From: JBKBKC01 sp046294265 | GTDB taxonomy: Bacteria; Pseudomonadota; Alphaproteobacteria; Rhodobacterales; Rhodobacteraceae | Assembly: GCA_046294265.1 (NCBI GenBank) | Contig: JBKBKC010000012.1 | Span: 1 to 64,000 of the forward strand | Direction: 5' to 3' | Length of the DNA: 64,000 nucleotides | In this document: positions 19,097-26,874 of the stretch, one piece after another | Layout of the letters: every line of letters starts with the position of its first letter | Position numbering within the stretch: position 1 is the stretch's first letter | Made by a program: the position numbers and the translations under genes | The notes under the pieces: model-generated | The model's input: the letters and a program-made list of their open reading frames with translations, nothing else | What the model was told of the DNA's origin: nothing | Database searches by the model: none

Positions 19097-19371
19097 CCAC
19101 GCGTCGGCGGTGCCGGGTTCGGGCGGTCGCAACGGCATGACGTGGTTCGGGCCGGGAACGACGGTGCGTCGCGCGCGGCCGGGCATCGCATTGCAGACGC
19201 CCTGCATCCTGCTGGCGGGCGCACCATGTCCTTGGGCGGGGTCGCCGGTTTCAATTTGCCGCTGAATTAATTTATAATAGAACGACCTCAGGTTGAGCTT
19301 GACAAGTTCTGACTCGGTAGCGAGTCAAAACAGGCGACGCGAATTTTCGTCGAGACAACGGAGTGGGATGG
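19097..19371. other. AT-richer intergenic region before the BLUF gene, with possible promoter and inverted repeat
   Basis: No gene is seen. Base composition drops around 19255-19300 (GAATTAATTTATAATAG). TATAAT occurs at 19273-19278 with no good -35. TTGACA lies at 19299-19304. An inverted repeat TGACTC (19310-19315) / GAGTCA (19322-19327) with a 6-nt spacer lies 44 bp upstream of the candidate start. The combination suggests a regulated promoter, but no transcription start can be assigned. Confidence 0.4.
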
Positions 19372-20049
19372 ATGCAAGACAAGACATGGCCCGCACAACA
19401 AAAGACTTGGCCCGCGCGACCCCCCGAGGACCTTGTGATGCGCCTCATGGACACGATGAGCTACCGGAAGCCCTGTCCGAACGATTTTTGGGACACGATC
19501 AGTGACTGGCTGACCGAGAACGGGATCGAGGTGACGGAGCAGGTTCTGTCGCAGGTGCGCCCGGAGGTGGACACGCAACCCGGCTGCACCAAGTTCGCCC
19601 GCCCGACCAACCAAGGAACACAGATGAACCTGACCAGACTGATCTACACCTCCACCCGCCTGTCGCAGGACGCGGAAACGGTTGCACGCATCCTGACGAC
19701 ATCGCGGGCAAACAACGTGCGCGACGGGATCACCGGCGCGCTGATCGTCCATGAAAAATACTATCTGCAGCTGTTGGAGGGGGACCGCGCCGCCGTTGCA
19801 CGGTGCCTGATGCGGATCACGCAGGACCGGCGGCACAAGCACGTCACGGTGATGTCCTGTGCCGACGCGGCGCAACGCCTGTTCCTGGAATGGAGCATGC
19901 ACCGGATCGACACTTCGAAGATCAAGGCGGAAATCCTGTCGCGATACAAGGTCAACGGAGTGTTCGATCCGGCCCACATGACCCAGTTCGCGACCGAGGA
20001 CCTGTGCCGCACGCTGTCGGGGGGCAACTGGCAGGCCGAGGCGGCCTGA
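19372..20049 (+). CDS. BLUF-domain blue-light sensor with N-terminal extension
   Basis: BLUF proteins bind FAD and sense blue light. The domain begins MNLTRLIYTSTRLSQDAE at 19624. It has the key Tyr (LIYTS), Asn (ANNVRDGITGALI), Gln (YYLQLLEGD) and the WSM segment (LFLEWSMH), and ends in a short helical tail, the pattern of short BLUF proteins. The frame is open upstream to ATG 19372 (MQDKTWPAQQKTWPARPPED), which has GGAG upstream, giving 225 aa with an 84-residue extension of no recognised family. ATG 19624 has AAGGA at a good distance and would give 141 aa. Both starts may be used. No EAL, GGDEF or other output domain is attached. Confidence 0.85.
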   Translation: MQDKTWPAQQKTWPARPPEDLVMRLMDTMSYRKPCPNDFWDTISDWLTENGIEVTEQVLSQVRPEVDTQPGCTKFARPTNQGTQMNLTRLIYTSTRLSQDAETVARILTTSRANNVRDGITGALIVHEKYYLQLLEGDRAAVARCLMRITQDRRHKHVTVMSCADAAQRLFLEWSMHRIDTSKIKAEILSRYKVNGVFDPAHMTQFATEDLCRTLSGGNWQAEAA

Positions 20050-20078
20050 CAGGGCGGGCCAACAGCCGTCGGGCGGGG

Positions 20079-20536
20079 TCAGGGCCAGGCGAGGTCCGGC
20101 CCGGTGCGGAAAAAGGAGACGTTGTTCGTAAAGGTCGTCTCGGGCACCAGCCGGATCAGGCGGCCGCCGGGGTCGTCGATGCAGGCCACGGTGTCGATGA
20201 ACCAGGGGTTCCGGGCGCCGGGGTCAGGGCCGAGATACTTGGCGAGCAGCGGCGAAAGCGCGGCGGGTCCATCGGCCCGACGCTGGCGCGGCCGCGAAAG
20301 CCGAGGTGCAAAAGGATGCCCGCCGGGTTGTCGTGGCGCACGATCTCGACCGCGCAGCGCGGGTCCGCCGCGATGCGCCGCACCGAACTGCCCGAGGCCC
20401 CCGCAGGCATCCGGAGCGCGCCCGCCTTCCACAGGAAACACACGGGCGCATCGCGCGGGCCATCCGGCGACATCGTGGCCGGATTGGCCATCAACGGCAG
20501 ATGCAGGATCGCCTCGGGGTCGAAGCCGCGCGGCAC
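20079..20536 (-). pseudogene. Pyridoxamine 5'-phosphate oxidase-family protein, frameshifted
   Basis: The first frame, from GTG 20536, reads PRGFDPEAILHLPLMANPAT through DPRCAVEIVRHDNPAGILLH and GRASVGPMDPPRFRR. The second frame picks up LLAKYLGPDPGARNPWFIDT, then ACIDDPGGRLIRLVPETTF and NNVSFFRTGPDLAWP. The shift falls at about 20250-20253 and is explained by loss of one G (CGCCGGCTG to CGCCGCTG on the coding strand). Together the frames make a PPOX/FMN-binding split-barrel protein of about 152 aa. It starts 5 bp after the hydroxyacid dehydrogenase stop, so it was the second gene of that operon. A sequencing error cannot be excluded. Confidence 0.8.
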
Positions 20537-20541
20537 GGTGC

Positions 20542-21528
20542 CTAGAGCACCCCCGCCACCACCTGGTCGGGCGGGCGGTGGCCGTCGGCGAAGGTCTTGA
20601 TGTTCAGGATCACCTTTTCGCCCATCTCCACCCGGCCCTCCAGCGTGGCCGAGCCCATATGCGGCAAGAGCACCACGTTCGGGGCCTCGCGCAGGCGGGC
20701 GTTTACCTCGGCCCCGCGCTCATAGACATCAAGGCCCGCGCCCGCGATTTCGCCCGCGATCAGGCCGCGTGCCAGCGCCGTTTCGTCGATCACCTCGCCG
20801 CGCGAGGTGTTCACGATGACGGCGGTGGGTTTCAGGAGCTTCAGGCGCCGCGCGTTCAGCAGGTGGAAGGTGGCGGGCGTGTGGGGGCAGTTCACGCTGA
20901 TGATGTCCATGCGGGCCAGCATCTGGTCCAGACTGTCCCACCATGTCGCCTCGACCTCGGCCTCGGCCTCCGCGCGCAGGCGGCGGCGGTTGTGGTAATG
21001 CACCTGCATCCCGAAGGCGCGGGCGCGGCGCGCCACGGCCAGCCCGATGCGCCCCATGCCAAGGATGCCCAGACGCCGCCCGCCGATCCGCCCGCCCAGA
21101 TGCGCCATGGGCGACCAGCCGCGCCAGCCCCCCGCCTGCATTTCGGCCAAGCCTTCGGGGATGCGGCGCGTGACGGCGAGGATCAGCGCCATCACCATGT
21201 CGGCGGTATCTTCGGTCACAACGCCCGGGGTGTTGGACACGAGGATGCCGCGGCTGCGCGCCGTGGCCACGTCGATATGGTCCACGCCCGCGCCGTAATT
21301 GGCGATCAGCCGCAGGCCGGGGGCGGCATGGCCCAGCACGCCCGCGTCGATCTGGTCGGTGATGGTGGGCACCAGCACATCGGCCCCCTGCACCGCCGCC
21401 ACCAGTTCATCCCGCGTCATCGGCGTGTCGGGGTCGCGCAGGGTGACATCGAACAGCTCTTTCAGCCGGGTTTCGACGACTTCCGGCAGGCGTCGCGTGA
21501 CGACAACACTCAGGCGCTGTGACGGCAT
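20542..21528 (-). CDS. D-2-hydroxyacid dehydrogenase (glyoxylate/hydroxypyruvate reductase-like)
   Basis: NAD(P)H-dependent reductase of glyoxylate, hydroxypyruvate or a similar 2-oxoacid. The 328-aa protein starts MPSQRLSVVVTRRLPEVVE, with GGGAAGG 4 nt upstream. It has the Rossmann motif LGILGMGRIGLAVARRARAF near residue 155, the catalytic Arg region VNTSRGEVIDE, the Glu segment, and His in LLPHMGSATLEGR. The frame continues upstream for about 98 non-homologous codons that run antisense to the SH3 protein, so the ATG at 21528 is preferred. With the glycolate oxidase at 38493-42760 it could form a glycolate/glyoxylate cycle, which is inference. Confidence 0.92.
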   Translation of the reverse strand: MPSQRLSVVVTRRLPEVVETRLKELFDVTLRDPDTPMTRDELVAAVQGADVLVPTITDQIDAGVLGHAAPGLRLIANYGAGVDHIDVATARSRGILVSNTPGVVTEDTADMVMALILAVTRRIPEGLAEMQAGGWRGWSPMAHLGGRIGGRRLGILGMGRIGLAVARRARAFGMQVHYHNRRRLRAEAEAEVEATWWDSLDQMLARMDIISVNCPHTPATFHLLNARRLKLLKPTAVIVNTSRGEVIDETALARGLIAGEIAGAGLDVYERGAEVNARLREAPNVVLLPHMGSATLEGRVEMGEKVILNIKTFADGHRPPDQVVAGVL

Positions 21529-21631
21529 GAAACCTTCCCCGATGCTTCCCCCCGCAGGGTGATGGTGGCACAGTGGCGGCAAGCGGGGTGCTGCACAAGC
21601 CCCGGATGGCAGGATGCGAGCAGGGGTTGCA

Positions 21632-22231
21632 ATGACGGATCGGATGCGGGCGGGCCGCCGTTGGGTGGCGGATGCGATGGCGGCGGCGATGTTCGTGGCG
21701 ATGACGGGGGGTGCGGCACTGGCGCAGACGGGGGCGGGCGATGACGCGGGTAACGTGACCGGGATCGCCCCCGTGGCGGCCGCGGGTCCTTCATCGGCGC
21801 CGGGGCGCGGGGCGGTGACCAACCTGCTGCTGCCGCGCTATGTCACGCTCAAGACCGGCGAGGGCAATGCCCGGCGGGGCCCGGGTCTGGGCCACCGCAT
21901 CGACTGGGTGTTCACGCGGGCGGGGATGCCGTTGCGGATCACCGCCGAGCATGACAACTGGCGCCGTGTCGAGGATGCCGAGGGGATGGGCGGCTGGGTG
22001 CATTATTCGCTGTTGTCGGGGTCGCGGTCGGTGATCGTGACCGAGGACATGGCCGAATTCCGCGCCGCCCCACAGGAGGGCGCGCAGGTGGTGATGCAGG
22101 CCGAGGCGGGCGTGATCGCGCGGCTGGTGCAATGCCGGGGCGACTGGTGCCGGGTGTCGGTCGCGGGCAGCCGGGGATGGCTGCCGCGCCGGGCGATCTG
22201 GGGCGTGGATGCGGGCGAGACGGTGGACTGA
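21632..22231 (+). CDS. Secreted SH3-domain protein
   Basis: A 199-aa exported protein. The N-terminal segment RMRAGRRWVADAMAAAMFVA and GGAALAQ form a signal peptide. Two bacterial SH3-like repeats follow: LPRYVTLKTGEGNARRGPGL ... GGWVHYSLLSGSR (about residues 70-135), then EFRAAPQEGAQVVMQAEAG ... GWLPRRAIWGV (about 140-195). Such proteins bind the cell wall or surface proteins, and many Rhodobacteraceae carry one copy of this arrangement. ATG 21632 with AGGGG upstream is preferred; ATG 21614 is an alternative. It is divergent from the hydroxyacid dehydrogenase. Confidence 0.88.
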   Translation: MTDRMRAGRRWVADAMAAAMFVAMTGGAALAQTGAGDDAGNVTGIAPVAAAGPSSAPGRGAVTNLLLPRYVTLKTGEGNARRGPGLGHRIDWVFTRAGMPLRITAEHDNWRRVEDAEGMGGWVHYSLLSGSRSVIVTEDMAEFRAAPQEGAQVVMQAEAGVIARLVQCRGDWCRVSVAGSRGWLPRRAIWGVDAGETVD

Positions 22232-22328
22232 CGCACGCGGGCGGCACGGATTGAGCGGGGAACAGGCGGACTTGTCGTCGCCCCCGGCTTGCGGATAAGT
22301 CGGGCGCATTCCGACGGGAGACCGCCAC

Positions 22329-23528
22329 ATGGCTGCACAGGACAAGACGCGGCTGAACCTGTCGGCGGGCATCGCCTCGGTCTGCGTGGCGGCGGTGCTG
22401 GTGGCGCTGAAGCTCTGGGCGCTGGGGGAGACGGGTGCGCTGTCGGTGGCCGCGTCGCTGGCCGACAGTGCGATGGACCTGATGATCAGTCTGGGGGCCA
22501 TGGCCGCGATCCTTTACGCCGCGAAGCCCGCGGATGAGGACCACGCCTTTGGCCACAGCTCGGCCGAGGACCTGGCGGCCCTGGGTCAGGCGCTGTTCAT
22601 CCTGATCTCTGCCGGGGTGATTGCCTGGGCGGGGGTGGCGCGGCTGCTGTCGCCTGCCCCGCCGGCGCTGACCTCGGAAGGGCCGGGGATGGTGGTGATG
22701 GGCGTGTCGGTCGTGCTGACGCTGGGGCTGGTGGTCTGGCAGGGCCGGGTGGCGGCGCGCACGGGCAACCGGGTGGTGGCGGCGGACCGGCTGCATTATC
22801 TGGGCGACCTGTTGCCCAACATCGGGGCGATTGCCTCGCTCTGGGCCTCGGCGCGGTTCGGGATGGCATCGGTGGATTCGGTGGTGGCGATCGGCGCGGC
22901 GGGGATGCTGGCGCTTGGCGCGGTGCGGATCGGCAAAGGCGCCTGGGACGCGCTGATGGACCGGCGGGCGGATCCGGCGGTGGTGGCGGGGATCGGGCGG
23001 ATGGCGGCGGGATGGCCGGGGGTGCGGGGGTATCACGACCTGAAAACCCGGACAGCCGGCAGCCGGGTCTTTGTGCACCTGCATATCGAGCTGGACGGCG
23101 AGCAGACGCTGCGCGAGGCGCATGACATCGGTGCCGCTTTGCGCCGCGCGATCCTCGCGGCCTATCCGCAGGCGGATGTGATCATCCACAAGGACGTGGC
23201 ACGGACAGGCGGGAACCATGATCGCGCGCACACGCCCCCTGTGGGCGGAGGCTCTGGCGATGAGGGCCAAGGCGCAACGATCGAGGACGACTTGAAACGC
23301 GCGCATCGGCATTCCGCCTGGCATCTGACCGAACTCGACGCGAGCCGTGACTGCGGGTGTTTTTGCTGCTGCGCGGTGTTCGCGCGCGCGGAGATCGTGG
23401 ACTGGAGCGATGACGGGCAGACAGCGCTGTGCCCGCGCTGCGGGATCAATGCGGTGATCGGAGATGCCGCGCCATTTCCCGTGACATCAGCCGCGTTTCT
23501 GGCGCGCATGAACAGGTATTGGTTCTAG
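22329..23528 (+). CDS. Cation diffusion facilitator fused to a C-terminal Cys-rich domain
   Basis: Residues 1 to about 290 are a CDF metal/proton antiporter. They have six membrane helices, a metal site in helix 2 (DSAMD) and helix 5 (HYLGD), the DxxxD/HxxxD pattern of FieF-type Zn/Fe transporters, and a cytosolic domain (RRAILAAYPQADVIIHKDV). After a linker (GGNHDRAHTPPVGGG), residues about 318-399 match a normally separate small cytoplasmic protein: HRHSAWHLTELDASRDCGCF, cysteines at 342, 344, 346, 347 and 348, IVDWSDDGQTALCPRCG with Cys368/Cys371, and the end ARMNRYWF. No stop separates the parts. The start ATG 22329 has a CGGGAGA leader. Confidence 0.88.
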   Translation: MAAQDKTRLNLSAGIASVCVAAVLVALKLWALGETGALSVAASLADSAMDLMISLGAMAAILYAAKPADEDHAFGHSSAEDLAALGQALFILISAGVIAWAGVARLLSPAPPALTSEGPGMVVMGVSVVLTLGLVVWQGRVAARTGNRVVAADRLHYLGDLLPNIGAIASLWASARFGMASVDSVVAIGAAGMLALGAVRIGKGAWDALMDRRADPAVVAGIGRMAAGWPGVRGYHDLKTRTAGSRVFVHLHIELDGEQTLREAHDIGAALRRAILAAYPQADVIIHKDVARTGGNHDRAHTPPVGGGSGDEGQGATIEDDLKRAHRHSAWHLTELDASRDCGCFCCCAVFARAEIVDWSDDGQTALCPRCGINAVIGDAAPFPVTSAAFLARMNRYWF

Positions 23529-23556
23529 GCGAAAGAGGCGGCGCGCGCGCCAGCGC

Positions 23557-24336
23557 CTAGGCCACCCGCGCGGGAAATCGCCGTTCCAGCGCGCGGAAGC
23601 CCAGCACGATCAGCCCCGCGATGGCCATGTAGACGACGGCCAGCAGGAGGAGCGGCTCATAGACGATGAACGTGTCCTGCCGCACGCGGCTTGACACGGC
23701 GTAGATCTCGACCACCGTGATGGTGGCCACCAGCGGCGTGGCCTTGAGCTGCAGCACCGTCTCGCCCCCCAGCGTGGGCAAGGCGCGGTGGATCGCCTGC
23801 GGCAGCCAGATGCGCAGCAGGATGCGCCAAGGCGGGATCCCCATGGCGCGGGCGGCCTCCAGCTGGCCGCGCGGGACCGAGCGGAAGGCGCCGCGCATGA
23901 TCTCGCCCTCGTAGCCCGCGAAGGACAGGGTGAGGGCCAGCACCGCATAGGGCCAGGCCTGGCGCAGGAGCGGCCAGAGGTCGGACTGCCGGATCCAGGG
24001 GAATTGCGGGAACAGGCTGCCGAGACCGTAGTAGAGGAGCCATATCTGCAGCAGCAGCGGCGTGCCCCGGATGACGGTGCAGAAGATGCGGGCGGGGGTG
24101 GCCAGATACCAGGGGCCCGCCGCCTGCGCGAGGCCAAGGGGGATCGCCAGCGCCATGCCGAGGGTCACGGTGACGGCAAGGAGCCAGAGCGTGCGCCAGA
24201 TGCCCTCGGCCGCGAGCGGCAGGTAGCGCGGCAGCCAGTCCCAGCGCAGGGTGAGCGCGCACCAGGCCACGATGGCCAGCGCCAGCGCCAGCATGACGAT
24301 CCGGTGGGGGGGGAGGGCTGTGCGCAGGGCAGTCAT
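23557..24336 (-). CDS. Polar amino acid ABC transporter permease (HisM/ArtM type)
   Basis: One of two inner-membrane permeases of a polar amino acid importer (259 aa). An N-terminal stretch VMLALALAIVAWCALTLRW precedes the permease domain, which has about five helices. The cytoplasmic EAA loop is EAARAMGIPPWRILLRIWLP, which contacts the ATPase. The family signature GTPLLLQIWLLYYGL is present. It is the last gene of the four-gene minus-strand operon and lies 118 bp after the second permease, with a repeat element between. The substrate class is inferred from the binding protein and the neighbouring arginine genes. Confidence 0.93.
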   Translation of the reverse strand: MTALRTALPPHRIVMLALALAIVAWCALTLRWDWLPRYLPLAAEGIWRTLWLLAVTVTLGMALAIPLGLAQAAGPWYLATPARIFCTVIRGTPLLLQIWLLYYGLGSLFPQFPWIRQSDLWPLLRQAWPYAVLALTLSFAGYEGEIMRGAFRSVPRGQLEAARAMGIPPWRILLRIWLPQAIHRALPTLGGETVLQLKATPLVATITVVEIYAVSSRVRQDTFIVYEPLLLLAVVYMAIAGLIVLGFRALERRFPARVA

Positions 24337-24414
24337 GGAGCGCCCGGCGTCGGCGCGGGCCTTGCGGGCGGACGGGGGGCTGCCCGCCCCCTGCGCCGTT
24401 CCGGCGCGCCCCCC

Positions 24415-24440
24415 GGTGATATTTGAACCGTCAGGAAAGG
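24415..24440. repeat. Degenerate Rhodobacteraceae intergenic repeat between permease genes
   Basis: GGTGATATTTGAACCGTCAG then GAAAGG, flanked by GC-rich GGCGCGCCCCCC. It has the same ATATTT-(6 to 10 nt)-GAAAGG layout as the copies in soxD and before glcE. It lies inside the transporter operon and may act as an attenuator between the two permease genes. Confidence 0.55.
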
Positions 24441-24454
24441 GTGCGGGCGCGGGG

Positions 24455-25168
24455 TCATCGGCCCGGCCCCGCGAGGCTGGGCTGCCCGCGCCGCGCCCAG
24501 GCCTCGATCCGCCCGAAGATCGTGCCGGAGAAGAGCGAAAGCATCAGATAGAGGAACCCCGCCGCCATGAAGAAGGTGAAGAACGCCTTGGTCGCCCCGG
24601 CGGCCTGCCGCGTTTCCTGCGTCAGTTCGCCGAACCCCACCACGGCGAGCAGCGCCGTGTCCTTGGTCGCGACCAGCCACAGGTTCGCAAGGCCCGGCAC
24701 CGCATTGGCAAGGACGGCGGGCATGGCAATGCGGCGCGCGAGCAGAAGGGGCGGCATGCCCATGGCGCGCGCGGCCTCGATCTGGCCGCGCGGCAGGGAC
24801 TGGATCGCGCCGCGCAGGACCTCTGTGTGATAGGCGCCCTGCACCACGCCCAGCACGGCGATCCCCGCCGCCACGCCGGAAATCTGGATGCGCTGGTATC
24901 CCAGTGCCAGCAGGACCTGGTTCACCGCATCCGTCACGGCAAAGTAGAGGATCAGGATCAGCACCAGTTCCGGCACCGCGCGCACAACGGTCGTATAGAC
25001 CGCCAGCAGGTCGCGCGTCACCGGGCCGCCGTTCAGCTTGCCCCAGGCCCCTGCCGTGCCGATCATGAGGCCAAGCCCAAAGGCCCCGCCCGCGATCAGC
25101 ACCGAATTCCAGAGGCCCCGCAGCAGGTTCGGCCCCCAGTCATAGAGAAGTGAGATCGTCTGCTCCAT
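24455..25168 (-). CDS. Polar amino acid ABC transporter permease (HisQ/ArtQ type)
   Basis: Second permease of the importer, 237 aa, starting MEQTISLLYDWGPNLLRGLW. The domain shows VRAVPELVLILILYFAV, the family proline-containing helix, and the EAA loop EAARAMGMPPLLLARRIAMP. ATG 25168 lies 20 bp after the binding-protein stop. HisQ- and HisM-type permeases form a heterodimer with the ATPase encoded at 25984-26775. Confidence 0.93.
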   Translation of the reverse strand: MEQTISLLYDWGPNLLRGLWNSVLIAGGAFGLGLMIGTAGAWGKLNGGPVTRDLLAVYTTVVRAVPELVLILILYFAVTDAVNQVLLALGYQRIQISGVAAGIAVLGVVQGAYHTEVLRGAIQSLPRGQIEAARAMGMPPLLLARRIAMPAVLANAVPGLANLWLVATKDTALLAVVGFGELTQETRQAAGATKAFFTFFMAAGFLYLMLSLFSGTIFGRIEAWARRGQPSLAGPGR

Positions 25169-25188
25169 GCCCGGGGGCCGTCAGCCGG

Positions 25189-25956
25189 TCAGTTGCCGTA
25201 GATCGACGAGGCGAAATAGGGCGCGCTGACGCGGTCATAGGTGCCATCGGCGAGGATCTTGGCGATGCCCTCGTTGAACTTGGCGCGCAACGCATCCTCG
25301 CCCTTGCGCAGGCCCACGCCGACGCCGAGGCCCAGCACGGCCGTGTCATCGGCCACGGCCCCCTTTACCTCGCAGCAGGCCATTCCTTCCGCCGATTTCA
25401 GGAAATCGTCCAGCGCGATGCTGTCGGCTTGGGTCGCGTCGATGCGGCCGGCGACAAGGTCCTGGTTCGCCTCGTCCTGGGTGCCGTAGATCTTGATCTC
25501 GGCGACCGAGCCCGCGAAGTGCTTTTGCGCATAGGCCTCATGCACCGTGGCCACCTGCACGCCGAGGATCTTGCCCTTTAGGCCCGCGGCATCGGGGGTG
25601 ATCGCATCGCCCTTGCCGGCCACGATCACGGTGGGGGTGTTGTAGTATTTGTCCGAGAAGTCGATGGTTTTCGACCGCTCCTCGGTGATCGACATCGAGG
25701 CCATGATGGCGTCGATCTGGCCGGAGGTGAGCGAGGGGATGATGCCGTCCCAGGCCACGGGCACGATCTGGCAGTCCATTTCGGCGGCGGCGCAGACGGC
25801 GCCGATCAGGTCCACCTCCCAGCCGACCCAGGAGCCGCCCGCATCGGGCGAGGCGAAGGGCGGATAGGGTTCGGCGGCAATGCCGACCTTGACGGTCTGG
25901 GCGGCGGCCGGCAGCGCAAAGGCGGCGAGGGCCAGCGCGAGAAGGGTCTTTTTCAT
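25189..25956 (-). CDS. Periplasmic lysine/arginine/ornithine-type binding protein
   Basis: Solute-binding protein of family 3 (255 aa). The signal peptide is MKKTLLALALAAFALPAAAQ. The mature part begins TVKVGIAAEPYPPFASPDAG and has the ligand-contact segments WDGIIPSLTSGQIDAIMASM and SITEERSKTIDFSDKYY, then GVQVATVHEAYAQKH and DSIALDDFL. The SITEER and FSDKYY segments are typical of the LAO/histidine-binding group, supporting cationic amino acids. Two cysteines in EGMACCEVKGA probably form or replace the usual disulfide. It follows the ATPase gene by 27 bp. Confidence 0.93.
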   Translation of the reverse strand: MKKTLLALALAAFALPAAAQTVKVGIAAEPYPPFASPDAGGSWVGWEVDLIGAVCAAAEMDCQIVPVAWDGIIPSLTSGQIDAIMASMSITEERSKTIDFSDKYYNTPTVIVAGKGDAITPDAAGLKGKILGVQVATVHEAYAQKHFAGSVAEIKIYGTQDEANQDLVAGRIDATQADSIALDDFLKSAEGMACCEVKGAVADDTAVLGLGVGVGLRKGEDALRAKFNEGIAKILADGTYDRVSAPYFASSIYGN

Positions 25957-25983
25957 GGTCGTCTCCCTGATGTGATGTCCGTT

Positions 25984-26775
25984 CTAGGTGACGGATCTAA
26001 GGAACTGTTGCAGCCTTTCCGATTTTGGCGCGCCAAACAAGGCCTCGGGTGGTCCCTCTTCCTCGATCACCCCCTGGGCGAGGAAGATGACGTGGCTGGC
26101 GACTTCGCGGGCGAATTTCATCTCATGCGTGACAAGGATCATCGTGCGCCCCTCGGCGGCGAGGTCGCGGATCACCCCCAGCACCTCTCCCACCAGTTCG
26201 GGGTCGAGCGCGGAGGTGGGTTCGTCAAAGAGCATGGCGGCGGGGTCGATGGCGAGCGCGCGGGCGATGGCCGCGCGCTGTTGCTGGCCGCCCGACAGAT
26301 AGGCAGGGTATTGGTCGGCCTTTTCAGCCAGCCCGACGCGGGCCAGAAGGGCTCGGGCACGTTCGATCGCCTCGGCGCGGGGCACCTTCAGCGTGTGCAC
26401 CGGCACCTCGATCAGGTTTTGCAGGATGGTCATGTGCGACCAGAGGTTGAAGCTCTGGAACACCATGCCCAGACTGCGGCGCAGGCGCTCGATCTGGCGG
26501 CGGTCGGCGGGGGTGCCGTCGGGGCGCATCGCGACCGCCTCGCCGCCGATCACGATCTGGCCGGCCGAGGGCGTCTCCAGAAAGTTGATGCAGCGCAGCA
26601 TGGTGGATTTGCCGCTGCCCGAGCCGCCGATCACCGCCACCACGTCGCCCTTGCAGGCGCGCATCGACACGTCCTTGAGCACCTCGAGCGTGCCGAAGGA
26701 TTTGCGCAGGCCGTCGATGCGGATGGCTTCGGACGGCATGTCGGTGGCGGGATGGCGATTTGGCGCTGACGGCAT
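25984..26775 (-). CDS. Polar amino acid ABC transporter ATP-binding protein
   Basis: ATPase subunit, up to 263 aa. Walker A is GGSGSGKSTMLRCINFLE, the Q-loop is MVFQSFNLWSHMT, the signature is YLSGGQQQRAAIARAL, Walker B is AMLFDEPTSALDPEL, and the H-loop is ILVTHEMKFAREVA, all in order. The CINFLE and SHMTILQN forms are characteristic of the HisP/GlnQ group. The start is ATG 26775, or ATG 26739 (MPSEAIRIDGLRKSFG), which better matches the family N terminus. First gene of the transporter operon, divergent from the TetR gene. Confidence 0.95.
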   Translation of the reverse strand: MPSAPNRHPATDMPSEAIRIDGLRKSFGTLEVLKDVSMRACKGDVVAVIGGSGSGKSTMLRCINFLETPSAGQIVIGGEAVAMRPDGTPADRRQIERLRRSLGMVFQSFNLWSHMTILQNLIEVPVHTLKVPRAEAIERARALLARVGLAEKADQYPAYLSGGQQQRAAIARALAIDPAAMLFDEPTSALDPELVGEVLGVIRDLAAEGRTMILVTHEMKFAREVASHVIFLAQGVIEEEGPPEALFGAPKSERLQQFLRSVT

Positions 26776-26807
26776 GGCACCTCATGCAGGATCAGGCAGG
26801 ATTGCCC

Positions 26808-26841
26808 TTGCAGTAAGCCCGCCAAGTTGCAATTCTGCAAG
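26808..26841. promoter_or_regulatory. Inverted repeats in the divergent transporter/TetR spacer, candidate TetR operator
   Basis: CTTGCAG (26808-26814) is mirrored by CTGCAAG (26835-26841). Inside the right part is a second palindrome TTGCA-ATTC-TGCAA (26827-26840). TATAAT at 26844-26849 lies directly beside it on the plus strand, so a bound repressor would cover the promoter of the regulator operon and probably that of the transporter. Confidence 0.55.
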
Positions 26842-26874
26842 TGTATAATATCGGGGTCGGGCGGCTGGGGGGCC

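Noticed and set aside
19273..19304. Consensus sigma-70 promoter built from TATAAT (19273) and TTGACA (19299)
   Set aside because: The hexamers are in the wrong order for one plus-strand promoter. Each alone lacks a partner at 16-18 bp.
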